A DNA stretch of 64,000 bases from Caryophanales bacterium (GTDB taxonomy: Bacteria; Bacillota; Bacilli; CAJFEE01). A program made the position numbers and the translations under genes. Each line of letters begins with the position of its first letter. The first letter of the stretch is position 1. Of this stretch, positions 7,983 to 16,609 are shown one piece after another. The notes below the pieces were generated by a model. It made no database searches. It was given only the letters and a program-made list of their open reading frames with translations, and had not been told where the DNA came from. The stretch lies in assembly GCA_029256085.1 (NCBI GenBank), contig JAQSYP010000002.1:328426-392425 (forward strand), in the 5' to 3' direction.

Positions 7983-8375
7983 TTACTTCTCCTGAACATT
8001 AAGCTTTTTATAAATGCTATCGATAATTGGATAGATATCTGGTTCCGTATAATAGTTATTATCATTTATTTCATTTAAAGAAAATGAAAAAGTAGTTTCT
8101 TCACCTTGAAAAAGATTGATAGAATATCTAAATCCTTTTCTATCTTCCTGGTTTTCTTCTGGTATAAACTTAATATCTTTTATCTCTCGTAAAAAATCAT
8201 TAATCGCTATTTTATCTGTTATGTTTTTTTTATGTCCTGTACTTCCGTCTAAAATTTCAATTTTAGTAACATCATTAAGGTCTTTTCCATAAAATTCATG
8301 AAGCGTTTTTGTCTCCAAACCACAACCAGATAAAAGAATCAAAAAAATAACAAACAATCGCATTTGAATCTTCAT
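7983..8375 (-). CDS. Lipoprotein, paralogue of 25984-26376
   Basis: A signal peptide ends in LLSGC (lipobox), so the 130-aa product should be anchored to the outer membrane face. The mature part contains LNDVTKIEILDGSTGHKKNI and a later IPEENQEDRKGFRYSINLFQ. It differs from the paralogue at 25984 at only about a dozen positions, so the duplication is recent. A related layout (signal, a TKIE segment, an ITDKKKI segment) is seen in the protein at 24121. A GGTGG site precedes the ATG. Function unknown; no catalytic motif visible. Confidence 0.8.
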   Translation of the reverse strand: MKIQMRLFVIFLILLSGCGLETKTLHEFYGKDLNDVTKIEILDGSTGHKKNITDKIAINDFLREIKDIKFIPEENQEDRKGFRYSINLFQGEETTFSFSLNEINDNNYYTEPDIYPIIDSIYKKLNVQEK

Positions 8376-8438
8376 ACAACCACCTTTCTTGGTTTTTAAG
8401 TGTTTTTCAAAAAACTCAAGTCACCAACACGTATATTT

Positions 8439-9017
8439 TCATTGTTCAATTCGTTTATTCCTCAACCACTCACTCTTTAAAATCGCATAAATAGCCATAT
8501 CACAAAATTCTTTCTTGTTACGTAAATATGCTTGTTTTAATGTTCCTTCATACGTCATTCCACTTTTGACCATTACTTTCCCTGAAGCAACATTATTTGT
8601 ATTGTGTTTTGCAGTAATTCTATTAAATCCTATTTCTGAAAATAAATAATCCATTACCCCCTCAAGGGTTTCACTCATGATGCCCTTTCCCCAATAAGTT
8701 TTTGACATACAATACCCTAACTCACATGATAAATTTTGTTCGTCTATATTGAAAACTGCGATACCACCAATAACTTCACTAATTTCATTAAGTTCAATAG
8801 CCCAATGGTAAGTATTAGTTTCCTTATAATCGTTTAGCCACTGTTCGAGGATTCCTTTAGTAACTTCAATGTCACTATGTGTTTCCCAAGTTAGAAATCT
8901 TGTAACATCACTGTCGCTTGCCCAATTTTTAAACATATTAATAGCGTCAGAAAGTTCAAACCTTCTTAGTATGAGCCTATCTGTAATGATTGTATTTGTT
9001 CCTTTATGTGATAACAC
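8439..9017 (-). CDS. GNAT-family N-acetyltransferase (RimJ/RimL type)
   Basis: The protein has the GNAT fold order: ITDRLILRRFELSDAINMFK at the start, the acetyl-CoA-binding region LGYCMSKTYWGKGIMSETLE near residue 98, then RITAKHNTNNVASGKVMVKS and GMTYEGTLKQAYLRNKKEFC. This layout is typical of ribosomal-protein or small-molecule N-acetyltransferases; the substrate cannot be told. The start is GTG with GGGGGATTT upstream. A deleted copy of the same gene lies at 26447-26556. It is divergent from a methyltransferase gene. Confidence 0.9.
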   Translation of the reverse strand: MLSHKGTNTIITDRLILRRFELSDAINMFKNWASDSDVTRFLTWETHSDIEVTKGILEQWLNDYKETNTYHWAIELNEISEVIGGIAVFNIDEQNLSCELGYCMSKTYWGKGIMSETLEGVMDYLFSEIGFNRITAKHNTNNVASGKVMVKSGMTYEGTLKQAYLRNKKEFCDMAIYAILKSEWLRNKRIEQ

Positions 9018-9162
9018 AATAAATCCCCCTAGTAAAAAAATCTAATATTGATTAATTCTACATATCCGATTCTTAATCCTTTGAACCTAGTAGTCTCATT
9101 AAGAAGGTAAATAACAATTATTGTTGAATTTAATACTTAATATTATTTTAAGGGTTGATATT

Positions 9163-9990
9163 ATGGGTCAAAATGAAATTCTTGAGTTTTATAATAATGG
9201 TGCAGAGATAGGTAGACTAGAACGCGGCATTGGTAAAATAGAATTTGAAAGAACGAAAGAAATAATTTCTAGGTATTTACCTGATAATAAACTCATAATC
9301 TATGATGTTGGTGGAGGGATTGGAGTTTATTCAAAATGGTTAGCGGGACTTGGTAATAATGTTCATTTAATAGAGTTATCTTCTAATGCAGTCGAATATG
9401 CGCAGAAAGAAAATGTGGATTCAAATTTACCAATTGAAAGCATTGAAGTTGGTGATGCCAGAAACATAACGAAACCTGATTCGAGTGCAGATGTTGTATT
9501 ATTGATGGGTCCTCTTTATCATTTGACATCGATAGATGAGAGAAAAGCAGCACTTAATGAAGCCCATAGGGTACTTAAGAAAGATGGTTTACTAATTTGT
9601 GCTGGAATATCAAGATACGGGTCGATGTTATGGGCATTTTCAGTTTATAAAGAGAGAAATAGTTTGTTAGATGAAACTGAATTTATGAATATGGTTAGGA
9701 ACGAAATAAATGAAGGACAGCATATTAGACCTGAAAAATATCCTTATTTAATTGCTCGTGCTTATTTTCACTTACCTGATGAACTTGAAATAGCGGTAGC
9801 TAACTCTGGTTTTAAGGTTGATAAAACTTTGGCAGTTGAAGGACCATCATGGCTTGTTCCTAATTTTGAATCAACATGGGAAAGTAAGGGTAGTAGAAAT
9901 ACAATATTAGATACTGTGAGATTAGTTGAAGAAGACAAGAATATCGTTGCAATAAGTCCTCATTTTCTTACTATTTCAAGAAAAGTTTAA
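9163..9990 (+). CDS. Class I SAM-dependent methyltransferase
   Basis: SAM-binding motif I is YDVGGGIGVYSKWLAGLGNN, the acidic residue after strand 2 is in LIELSSNA, and VVLLMGPLYHLTSIDERKAA followed by AHRVLKKDGLL matches motifs II and III of the Methyltransf_11/25 families. The ORF track starts at a TTG at 9121, but the ATG at 9163 (MGQNEILEFYN) has AAGGGTTGAT upstream and matches the expected N-terminus, giving 275 residues. The next gene encodes a paralogue, 52 bases downstream, so they probably form an operon. Substrate unknown. Confidence 0.88.
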   Translation: MGQNEILEFYNNGAEIGRLERGIGKIEFERTKEIISRYLPDNKLIIYDVGGGIGVYSKWLAGLGNNVHLIELSSNAVEYAQKENVDSNLPIESIEVGDARNITKPDSSADVVLLMGPLYHLTSIDERKAALNEAHRVLKKDGLLICAGISRYGSMLWAFSVYKERNSLLDETEFMNMVRNEINEGQHIRPEKYPYLIARAYFHLPDELEIAVANSGFKVDKTLAVEGPSWLVPNFESTWESKGSRNTILDTVRLVEEDKNIVAISPHFLTISRKV

Positions 9991-10042
9991 TTAAATAAAT
10001 ACTAATAAGTTATATAAAACGAAGAAAATTAGGGTGGTTAGA

Positions 10043-10849
10043 ATGAATAACGTTATTAGATATTATGAAAAAAGTAATGAAGACTCCAGATTAAATACTA
10101 ATAATTCCAGAAAAATTGAGTTTGAAATAACAACTAGGGCACTTAATAAATTAATTAAGTCATCCGATAGTATTTTAGAATTAGGAGCAGCAACAGGAGT
10201 TTATTCTTTTTATTACGCCAAAAAAGGCAATAGTGTGATTGCTACAGATATTACTCCTAAACATATTGACATCATTAATAAAAAATTAGTTGATGAGTTT
10301 AATAGTAGTTTGAAGTTGAGTGCTCAGTTAGTAAATGCCACAGACTTATCAAAATTTGAATCTAAAAGTTTTGATGTAGTATTGTGCCTCGGTCCTATGT
10401 ATCATTTAACTAATGAAGGCGATAGAGAGAAATGTATTAAAGAAGCCCAGAGGGTACTAAAAGATGATGGATTACTTGCAATTGCATATATTAATAAACA
10501 CTACATTCTAAATACTGTGATGTTAAACGATAAAAAATATTTAACAAGGGAATTTATTGATAAAATTTTAGATACAGGGGTTATTAAAGAAGGAGAAAAA
10601 GACTGTTTCTGGACTGACGCCTATTTCACTACTCCTGATGAAATTCAAACTCTTGTTGAAAAGTTTGACGTGAAGGTAATTGATCATCTTGGAACTGATG
10701 GACTAAACCGATTATTAAATGAATCAATAAATAATTTAAATGATCATGTGCTAGATAATTGGTTATATTACGTGGAAAAGAGTTGCAGAGATAAAAACAT
10801 CCTAGGAATTAGTAACCATGGTTTATTAGTATGTAGAAAAAGAAGTTAA
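10043..10849 (+). CDS. Class I SAM-dependent methyltransferase, paralogue of the preceding gene
   Basis: It shares the architecture of the upstream gene: motif I ILELGAATGVYSFYYAKKGN, an acidic turn in IATDITPKHI, LCLGPMYHLTNEGDREKCIK and AQRVLKDDGLLAIAYINKHY. The GTG at 10034 in the track is less likely than the ATG at 10043, which has GGGTGG five bases ahead. The tandem arrangement suggests local duplication and divergence, with the two enzymes possibly acting on related substrates. A small membrane-protein gene follows. Confidence 0.88.
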   Translation: MNNVIRYYEKSNEDSRLNTNNSRKIEFEITTRALNKLIKSSDSILELGAATGVYSFYYAKKGNSVIATDITPKHIDIINKKLVDEFNSSLKLSAQLVNATDLSKFESKSFDVVLCLGPMYHLTNEGDREKCIKEAQRVLKDDGLLAIAYINKHYILNTVMLNDKKYLTREFIDKILDTGVIKEGEKDCFWTDAYFTTPDEIQTLVEKFDVKVIDHLGTDGLNRLLNESINNLNDHVLDNWLYYVEKSCRDKNILGISNHGLLVCRKRS

Positions 10850-10876
10850 TCTTAATACATAAGGGAGATAAGATTT

Positions 10877-11149
10877 ATGCCGAGTAAAAAATATAGTTAT
10901 TGGCTATCGGTTATTGCTCTTGGTATATGTCTTTTTAATCTATTGGGATATGATGATAAATCCATATTGTTATTCCTTACAAGCCCTCCGTTTTGGATAA
11001 TGGAAACCCATTGGTTTGTTAAGCACTTTATTCATCCTTCGAATGTCTCAATATTTATAAAGTATGGTCTAACTATATTGTTTTGGTTTATATTTGGCTT
11101 TATATTAGATAAGTCTACTAGCAAACTATTTAACCAACGCAATACATAA
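10877..11149 (+). CDS. Small hypothetical membrane protein
   Basis: The 90-residue product has two or three hydrophobic stretches (YWLSVIALGICLFNLLGY; YGLTILFWFIFGFILD) and a GGGAGAT ribosome site. It ends just before a strong terminator. It could be the last gene of the methyltransferase operon, since only 27 bases separate them. Family not recognised. Confidence 0.6.
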   Translation: MPSKKYSYWLSVIALGICLFNLLGYDDKSILLFLTSPPFWIMETHWFVKHFIHPSNVSIFIKYGLTILFWFIFGFILDKSTSKLFNQRNT

Positions 11150-11157
11150 ATAGCATC

Positions 11158-11199
11158 AAAACAGTAATAAAAACCAATCGGATTTTATTACTGTTTTTG
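11158..11199 (+). terminator. Strong intrinsic terminator
   Basis: AAAACAGTAATAAAA pairs perfectly with TTTTATTACTGTTTT across a ten-base loop, followed by GTTTTT. It closes the methyltransferase/membrane-protein unit. Confidence 0.85.
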
Positions 11200-11478
11200 T
11201 TTTTAATCTTTATTTATCAACTTTTATTACTACAAAGCCTAGCTTAATAACCTGAAATAATTGATAAAATGGAGATTATTTTCAAAAACAGCCCTCCTTA
11301 GACTTTGTAACAATCCAATATTATTTAATTCAACTAAATGATGAATTTCTCCTTCAGATTGACTCAGTTAAGAGGTTATTTGTAACTCTTGTTGAATATT
11401 ATTATTAGAAAAGTATGAATTAGTCGAACTGTTTCTAGCCTTACAATAATCAAATGTCGTCCGAAGGGTGTTAATACT
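11200..11478. other. Intergenic DNA without recognisable gene
   Basis: AT-rich DNA of about 280 bases between a terminator and a decayed DUF4306-like gene. All frames are broken by stops. I see no palindrome, repeat or structured RNA signal worth naming; the promoter of the next gene presumably lies in the last 100 bases. Confidence 0.5.
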
Positions 11479-11964
11479 ATGTTTTATCACAAAATATTTT
11501 TTCAAATAGGGCTTTTTAATATGATATTAGTTTTCTTATTCTCAACACTAGCTGCTTGGTATGAGGGCAGTGAAATAGTCAACAACCCATATGAGTGGAA
11601 ATATTCTACTCCTTTTACTCAATTAATGGGTGTTAATATCACTGATTACAAAGACATATCACAATTAGATTATTTTGTTTATGCAGCAAAATTTAGCCTA
11701 GCATTTCCAATAATGTTAATATGCGCGATATACATTTTTGCCGCAATTACATATTTATTCTTAAAAAAAATAAAATCCATTCAGTTATTCCCTGCCATCA
11801 TATTAGTTTCTTGAATTGCGCTAATTTTCGGCAGTTACTTACTATTGGATTCAACAACTGACGGGGCAAATACCATATTATGGGTTCTGTTAGTTAGTGG
11901 AGTTATTTATATTTTTGTTGGAGTATTATATAAGTCTAAAAAATTCCGCAGTTTAAAGAATTGA
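11479..11964 (+). pseudogene. DUF4306-like membrane protein gene interrupted by one in-frame TGA
   Basis: The track ORF stops at a TGA (11812-11814), but the same frame stays open for 49 further codons (IALIFGSYLLLDSTTDGANT ... SKKFRSLKN) and ends just before the next gene. The whole would be a 161-residue, four-helix protein with FSTLAAWYEGSEIVNNPYEW and DISQLDYFVYAAKF, which I recall as features of DUF4306 (YjdJ-like). The TGA follows ILVS and precedes a hydrophobic helix, so a Trp codon (TGG) is the likely original. It is either a recent nonsense mutation or a sequencing error. Confidence 0.7.
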
Positions 11965-11974
11965 GGGATAATTA

Positions 11975-12559
11975 ATGAAGAAAATTATTATTCTAGTATT
12001 ATCGCTTTCCATAATAGTTGTAGCAGCAGTTTTTTTATATAGTAAATCTGAGGCAATTGACGAATCTAAACCAAAATTGAATTATAAGATTGATAGTAAG
12101 TCGTATAATTTATTAATGACGGAAAAAGACAAGCTACCTGAAAGTATGAAGGAAAAGGTAAAACTACCTAATAAATTCCCTTATGAAGTATCTTCTGTAA
12201 AAGCAGAAATTGGGCAAATGGGAACATCATATACAACTTTTGATATATTTTATAATGGTAAAAAAAAGGAACTTATTATGCTACGAATTCTTCCGAAAAA
12301 AGTAGAAAGTGATTATTCAAATGAGTGGGGAGTAAAGCCTAAAAATATCACCTTAAAAAATGGCAGTAAGGGAACATTTTCAAAAAATCCCAATGCACTA
12401 ATCTTTGATTGGGTTGATAAAGATACAGGTATTCAATATATGTTAAGTTTCCGTAGAGAAAATAATAAAGAAGTTTCGGACAAAAACCTTACTAAAGAGG
12501 ATGACACCAAAAATATAAAAATTATTAAAGCCTTTGTAGATTCGTTTAGCATTAATTAA
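11975..12559 (+). CDS. Exported hypothetical protein with N-terminal signal anchor
   Basis: The N-terminus MKKIIILVLSLSIIVVAAVF is a signal peptide or membrane anchor without a lipobox Cys. The mature region has KVKLPNKFPYEVSSVKAEIG and NITLKNGSKGTFSKNPNALI with a final GIQYMLSFRR. This resembles short extracytoplasmic DUF4367-like domains, with low certainty. It starts 11 bases after the decayed DUF4306-like gene and probably shared its transcript. A bidirectional terminator follows. Confidence 0.65.
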   Translation: MKKIIILVLSLSIIVVAAVFLYSKSEAIDESKPKLNYKIDSKSYNLLMTEKDKLPESMKEKVKLPNKFPYEVSSVKAEIGQMGTSYTTFDIFYNGKKKELIMLRILPKKVESDYSNEWGVKPKNITLKNGSKGTFSKNPNALIFDWVDKDTGIQYMLSFRRENNKEVSDKNLTKEDDTKNIKIIKAFVDSFSIN

Positions 12560-12605
12560 CTTTTATAAATTTTAATTACTTACCATTTAGATTTATAGAT
12601 TGATA

Positions 12606-12634
12606 AAAAGAGAGCCATTAGTTTGGCTCTCTTT
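12606..12634. terminator. Bidirectional terminator
   Basis: AAAGAGAGCCA-TTAGTT-TGGCTCTCTTT is a perfect stem with A and T runs on either side. It sits between convergent genes (11975 on plus, 12649 on minus) and can serve both. Confidence 0.8.
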
Positions 12635-12648
12635 CTATATAAAATATA

Positions 12649-12804
12649 TTATTGTTTTTTTGTCCTAATATTTTTTATTGAAAGACGACCTAACAAAATA
12701 AATAGTATTAAAATGCCACTTTGTAAAAAGCTTACTGGTGTATATCTGGCTACTAAATATAGTATAAGGACTAGTACGATAGTTATAATATCAATATTTC
12801 TCAT
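12649..12804 (-). CDS. Small two-helix membrane protein (51 aa)
   Basis: Not in the ORF track because of its length. MRNIDIITIVLVLILYLVAR and SFLQSGILILFILLGRL give two transmembrane segments with a basic tail (NIRTKKQ). AGGGGA precedes the ATG by six bases. It fits the convergent terminator and the spacing to the next minus-strand gene better than the plus-strand track ORF 12623-12820, which overlaps the terminator. Function unknown. Confidence 0.6.
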   Translation of the reverse strand: MRNIDIITIVLVLILYLVARYTPVSFLQSGILILFILLGRLSIKNIRTKKQ

Positions 12805-12826
12805 TATTTGTCCCCTATAAATTAGT

Positions 12827-13273
12827 TTAGTTAAATTTTTGTATTGCCGAACTTAGTTTGTTATTTACTTCTTTTTCACCCTGTACATAAAAGACTAATG
12901 TATTTTTCACAGCAAAGGTTTTGTGAGGCTCTAGTTTGACTGTTGCCGTGCTTTTCTCAAATTCTTTAAGTCCCTCTTCTCTGTCTGCATCTGTTTGGAA
13001 AACATAAATTGATAGTGTGCTATTATCCAAAGAATATGTTTTAGGTGAAATCTCATTTAATTTTTGCATGAAAATATTGTTCGTTGGTAAGTCTGCCTCT
13101 TTTAACTCCAAGCCTTGGTCTTTTATGGATGTTACAATTTCATCCAATAAAATGGTTTGTCCTTTATCAATATTTTCACTATTTGAATCATTTATGACAC
13201 GCGATTCTTCTTGTAGACCACAAGCTCCAAGTACTGAAATAAGTAGTATTTTAGAAAATAGTTTTCTTAACAA
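12827..13273 (-). CDS. Lipoprotein, family unknown
   Basis: The signal peptide ends in VLGAC (lipobox at about residue 18). The mature part includes LDEIVTSIKDQGLELKEADL, a short NNIFMQKLNEISP, and LSIYVFQTDADREEGLKEFE. The pattern suggests a small alpha/beta domain that I have seen annotated only as hypothetical lipoprotein in Bacillus. The next gene on the same strand is also a lipoprotein, so they may be co-transcribed. No catalytic residues are apparent. Confidence 0.75.
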   Translation of the reverse strand: MLRKLFSKILLISVLGACGLQEESRVINDSNSENIDKGQTILLDEIVTSIKDQGLELKEADLPTNNIFMQKLNEISPKTYSLDNSTLSIYVFQTDADREEGLKEFEKSTATVKLEPHKTFAVKNTLVFYVQGEKEVNNKLSSAIQKFN

Positions 13274-13313
13274 GAATATGCCTCCTTCAAAATCCTTTTG
13301 AATCTAAAACTTA

Positions 13314-13934
13314 TTATTCTGTAACAACCCCCCATCCAACTTTCTCTTTATCACCCATAGGAGGAATACTTTCAATAAGTCTAAAGGTCTTTTCGCCTGT
13401 CTTATACTTAGTATATGGCATAGCGTTAACCATAACTAATTCATATCTAAATTCATCCTTCAATAAGCTCTTTTTATTTTCAAATAAATAATAATATTTA
13501 CTGTCAAATCTAGCTTTTTCAGCTTCTAGGAAAACAGGACTTGCAGAACTAAATTTAAAAATACCTTTATCTTTTTGTGGCAAGGCGCCAACAGATATTT
13601 TGATAGTCTTGTAGGAAATGCTTTTCGATTCCTTTTGAATCATTTGATTTTCATCTATTTTAAGGACATAGTTAAATATTTTACTATTTTGGTTATAGTA
13701 TTCTTCAATAACAACTTTAATATTGTTCACTGTACCTTGCCCTATCTGTCTCATGGTTGTGTATTTAAATTTCTTACTCTCAAAATTGTCTAATCGTAAT
13801 GATTTTAAATTCATTTCAGGTGTGACCTTAGCTTTATTATCTGAAGGTTCCGATGCTTTATTATCGTTACTACAAGCTGTAATTAGCAAAATTATAATTA
13901 TAAAGAACAGTTTTAACAAAGTTTTCAGATTCAT
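13314..13934 (-). CDS. Lipoprotein, family unknown
   Basis: With the ATG at 13934 the protein begins MNLKTLLKLFFIIIILLITA followed by the lipobox Cys; the TTG at 13949 given by the track is an alternative. The mature part is about 185 residues with KKFKYTTMRQIGQGTVNNIK and FENKKSLLKDEFRYELVMVN, predicted mostly beta. It is divergent from a DUF4181-like membrane protein, with a 0A-box heptamer in between. Not recognised. Confidence 0.75.
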   Translation of the reverse strand: MNLKTLLKLFFIIIILLITACSNDNKASEPSDNKAKVTPEMNLKSLRLDNFESKKFKYTTMRQIGQGTVNNIKVVIEEYYNQNSKIFNYVLKIDENQMIQKESKSISYKTIKISVGALPQKDKGIFKFSSASPVFLEAEKARFDSKYYYLFENKKSLLKDEFRYELVMVNAMPYTKYKTGEKTFRLIESIPPMGDKEKVGWGVVTE

Positions 13935-13975
13935 ATTTAGTTTCACCAATCTTTTAATATATTTTAAATGTTATA

Positions 13976-13982
13976 TTCGACA
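13976..13982 (-). promoter_or_regulatory. 0A-box heptamer, recurrent intergenic motif copy 3
   Basis: TTATATTCGACAGAAG lies 42 bases upstream of the lipoprotein start at 13934 and is followed by TTTTATTCCTTTTATA. It is a partial match to the TATATTCGACA...ATTCCTTCATTTA arrangement at 18313 and 22747. Confidence 0.4.
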
Positions 13983-14152
13983 GAAGATTTTTTATTCCTT
14001 TTATATAACTATAGGAGAAGGAAACCCTGTTGGAAAAACTACTAATCTAACATAAGTTCACCAAAAACCCCTATTGATTAACTCGATACTTTAAAGGGAT
14101 TTTCACTACAATTATTGAATATAGTACTTAATGCCAATAAGTGGGTGAAGCC

Positions 14153-14536
14153 GTGATTTCATTTAAAACATTGCTACTTTTAGCTGCATTGATTCTAGTC
14201 GTGGAAATATTAATAAGAAAAGTATTTAAAATTAAGATGAGTATTCATAAAACTTATGAATTTAATAATAAGCAGTACGAAACAATAACTAAATTCATAT
14301 ATAAATACTTTATTTTAATCTCCTTTATCATTTCAATTTTTTTGAATCATCTATTCAATGTTCCTGCTTATATTATGAACTTTTGTATGTTTTTTTTCAT
14401 TGCACTACAAGTGTTTATTCAAGGACTTGACCAAAAAAATGGAGCTCCCAAGAATAAGTTTGAATATTTTTTTAGCTTTGCATATTCGGGGGTTGTTTTA
14501 ATAACAGGTATAACTTTGTTTTTCTTTTTAGAATAA
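14153..14536 (+). CDS. DUF4181-like membrane protein
   Basis: Four hydrophobic segments are visible: LLLLAALILVVEILIRKVF, YKYFILISFIISIFLNHLF, YIMNFCMFFFIALQVFIQGL and FAYSGVVLITGITLFFFLE. The order, with a basic loop after the first helix, resembles DUF4181 proteins of Bacillus. The track starts at GTG 14141; the second GTG at 14153 has GGGTGAAG upstream and is my choice. Another membrane-protein gene follows at once. Confidence 0.6.
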   Translation: MISFKTLLLLAALILVVEILIRKVFKIKMSIHKTYEFNNKQYETITKFIYKYFILISFIISIFLNHLFNVPAYIMNFCMFFFIALQVFIQGLDQKNGAPKNKFEYFFSFAYSGVVLITGITLFFFLE

Positions 14537-14575
14537 TTTTCATGGTAGAGTCAGATGAGGGGTTAGGTGACTAGA

Positions 14576-14923
14576 GTGAAGATAAAAAATCATGCATGTC
14601 TTTTCTTGTATTTCATACCCTTTATTTATATTTCAATATATTTAGATTATAAGTTTCAAACAATATTAGGCTATATATTTGCATTAATTTCAATGTCAGT
14701 TTTAGCTTATTTTAATACAACAAAAAGTAGTTTAATTGGAGTTATATTTGGAAATTTCGTTTCCGCTGCAATCTCATACTATCTAGTTAGTTCGATACAA
14801 AACGACAACTGGTTATACTTTTTCAAAATATTCACACCGCAAAACTGGGTAATTGTTCTTAGTTGTATAAACTTTATCCCTCAGTTTATTGCAATATTAG
14901 TTGCAAAAACTATTAAATTTTAA
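14576..14923 (+). CDS. Hypothetical membrane protein
   Basis: Four predicted helices (CLFLYFIPFIYISIYLDY, ILGYIFALISMSVLAYF, LIGVIFGNFVSAAISYYLV and VLSCINFIPQFIAILVAK). A GTG at 14576 with TTAGGTGA ahead, or the GTG at 14567, are possible starts. It lies 40 bases after the DUF4181-like gene and probably belongs to the same unit. The family is not recognised. Confidence 0.6.
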   Translation: MKIKNHACLFLYFIPFIYISIYLDYKFQTILGYIFALISMSVLAYFNTTKSSLIGVIFGNFVSAAISYYLVSSIQNDNWLYFFKIFTPQNWVIVLSCINFIPQFIAILVAKTIKF

Positions 14924-15042
14924 GTTCTTATAATCGATGCGAAATTACTTACTGATGATTAATGAATTTGTTGTTAGAAAGATTATATAAACGAAGGACA
15001 TGAATGTAATCTTGGAGAAGGTTGATAAAGGAGAGATAAACT

Positions 15043-15918
15043 TTGAAGAAACTTTTTAGTAGAAAAGCTATAGTCCTTATTGCAATTCTAATCATACCTT
15101 TATCAATTTACTCCATTAACATGTTAAAAGGCATATTAGAGTATAGACAAAAAACAGTAAATTATAAAGAGTTTCAAGCTTATTTAAGTAGTTATATTAA
15201 TAGAAATAATTTAACCGTTATTTCAAATACAGAGACTGAGAATAGCTATACATTCCTATACAAAAAACAAAATGAAATAGGAATCTGTACTTATACCTTT
15301 AATGAGCAACAAAAACAAGTGGGACAGTCATGTTCGACTACAACTGAAACCAAACCAATAACGTTATTAGTTACTAAAGATGAGAATAGTAGCAATAGAT
15401 TTGTTGCATTTACAATAACTGACGAGCAATTATATTCAAAAGTCTATAAAGCTGATGTGCTGTTTGAGGCTAAGAAAATAAGCGTAGATTTGGATAGTTA
15501 TGAAGGAATTATAGTAAATGCACCAAGAGACTTAAGTGAATTTGAAAAAGTAATTTTGTATGATAGAGAAGGAACTATAATTCTAACTCAGGGGAGTGAT
15601 TTAAGTTTTCAAGAAGTTTCGGAAATAGAGAGAGCATTAGCAAAAATAGTTGGTACTCCTCCATTTGCATCATCCAACCCTGCATCATCTAATCCATATG
15701 ATTATATTAAGGATAATCAAGAAGAATTTGATTATATTGTAGGAACTGGAAACAAAGGATTGAATTATATGTTAGATAAACTCAGTTCATCAAACGATGA
15801 CGGATTAAAAGAATATGTGATGGCAATGGCTTGTGCCGAAATTTTAGGTGATGAAAACCCTGTAAAAGAATGGGATTCAGGAAGAAATTGGTATAACAGT
15901 TATAAAACTCAGCAATAA
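15043..15918 (+). CDS. Exported modular protein, DUF3139-lacking paralogue of 22914
   Basis: A TTG start with AAAGGAGAGAT ahead gives the anchor RKAIVLIAILIIPLSIYSIN. Residues 41-205 match the protein at 22914 closely (SSYINRNNLTVISNTETENS; VNAPRDLSEFEKVILYDREG). The 88-residue DUF3139-like domain of that paralogue is reduced to two residues here. The C-terminus (NPYDYIKDNQEEFDYIVGTG then GLKEYVMAMACAEILGD) is a separate module, also seen in degraded form at the end of the 18414 protein. The gene therefore looks like a product of domain loss and swapping. Function unknown. Confidence 0.75.
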   Translation: MKKLFSRKAIVLIAILIIPLSIYSINMLKGILEYRQKTVNYKEFQAYLSSYINRNNLTVISNTETENSYTFLYKKQNEIGICTYTFNEQQKQVGQSCSTTTETKPITLLVTKDENSSNRFVAFTITDEQLYSKVYKADVLFEAKKISVDLDSYEGIIVNAPRDLSEFEKVILYDREGTIILTQGSDLSFQEVSEIERALAKIVGTPPFASSNPASSNPYDYIKDNQEEFDYIVGTGNKGLNYMLDKLSSSNDDGLKEYVMAMACAEILGDENPVKEWDSGRNWYNSYKTQQ

Positions 15919-15968
15919 CAGAGTTTGAATCATAGATTTAAAAAACAATTGAAAATCAGGTGAGTTAT

Positions 15969-16304
15969 ATGTTGTTTGTTGTAGGTATTTTAGCTTTTAT
16001 TTCTGCATCAGTTTTTATTATGAAAAAAAGAAATGTTATCAGTCCATTCTCAAAAGGAGCTTTTCTGGCACTATTTGTTTCATTGCTAGCTACAATTTGC
16101 TTAGGGCAAAATTACACCGAAAGTTTAATTCCGGAAATACATGACGGGATTGGAATTTCTAACCAATTAGCTTATTGGATTATTGGGGAAAGAACATGGT
16201 CTGTTGAATTATTCAAACAATATTTTGATAACTCAATATATCTGAATCTGTTTTTAATTTTCATCTATCCTTTGGTATTAATATTAGAACCTAAAAATAA
16301 GTGA
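15969..16304 (+). CDS. Hypothetical membrane protein
   Basis: The ATG at 15969 has AGGTGA six bases ahead and is preferred to the track GTG at 15960. Helices: MLFVVGILAFISASVFIM, GAFLALFVSLLATICLG and YLNLFLIFIYPLVLILE. The loop between the last two helices holds IPEIHDGIGISNQLAYWIIG. It follows the modular exported protein by 50 bases and ends before a short terminator. No family recognised. Confidence 0.6.
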   Translation: MLFVVGILAFISASVFIMKKRNVISPFSKGAFLALFVSLLATICLGQNYTESLIPEIHDGIGISNQLAYWIIGERTWSVELFKQYFDNSIYLNLFLIFIYPLVLILEPKNK

Positions 16305-16324
16305 ATTAAATTCTTGAATAACAC

Positions 16325-16346
16325 AAAAAAGTTATGTAACTTTTTC
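16325..16346 (+). terminator. Short intrinsic terminator
   Basis: AAAAAAGTTA-TG-TAACTTTTTC is a tight A/T-flanked hairpin closing the gene that ends at 16304. The stem is short, so it may be weak. Confidence 0.5.
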
Positions 16347-16383
16347 TTCGATAAATACAGTTTTCAATTAATGAGGCGGATGA

Positions 16384-16580
16384 ATGAGAAAAGCTTTGAT
16401 TAGACTTATAACAATTATTATAGTATTAGGGTCTGGCTATTATTATTTTAATCGGTCGGTTCTACTCCGTTAATTCCCATTGGTTTAATGGCAGCAATGT
16501 CTTTTATCTGGAAATCTGAACCGTTTAGTTTCATTGCATTATTAGTTGTCTCAATTCCATGGATTTATTTGCGAAAATGA
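16384..16580 (+). pseudogene. Small membrane protein gene with frameshift
   Basis: GAGGCGG precedes an ATG giving MRKALIRLITIIIVLGSGYY, after which the frame hits TAA near 16470. A one-base shift continues it as VGSTPLIPIGLMAAMSFIWK and FSFIALLVVSIPWIYLRK, ending at TGA 16578-16580. The combined product would be a 65-residue two- or three-helix protein. The frameshift marks it as a recent pseudogene unless the base is a sequencing error. Confidence 0.6.
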
Positions 16581-16609
16581 ACTGGTAATGCTGTGTAAAA
16601 TAAACTGCT

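Larger units (their letters stand above)
7893..9133. repeat. Segmental duplication, copy 1 (intact)
   Basis: This segment contains a 130-aa lipoprotein gene and a GNAT acetyltransferase gene. It is repeated at 25895-26673, starting at the shared CCAAGAGG...TTGCACAATGGTC and ending at the shared GAACCTAGTA...GTTGAATTTA. In copy 2 the acetyltransferase has lost most of its body. The flanks outside these limits differ. Confidence 0.85.

Noticed and set aside
12623-12820. 65-aa plus-strand ORF
   Set aside because: It starts inside the terminator hairpin. The opposite strand has a better small gene (12649-12804) with a ribosome site and membrane-protein pattern.
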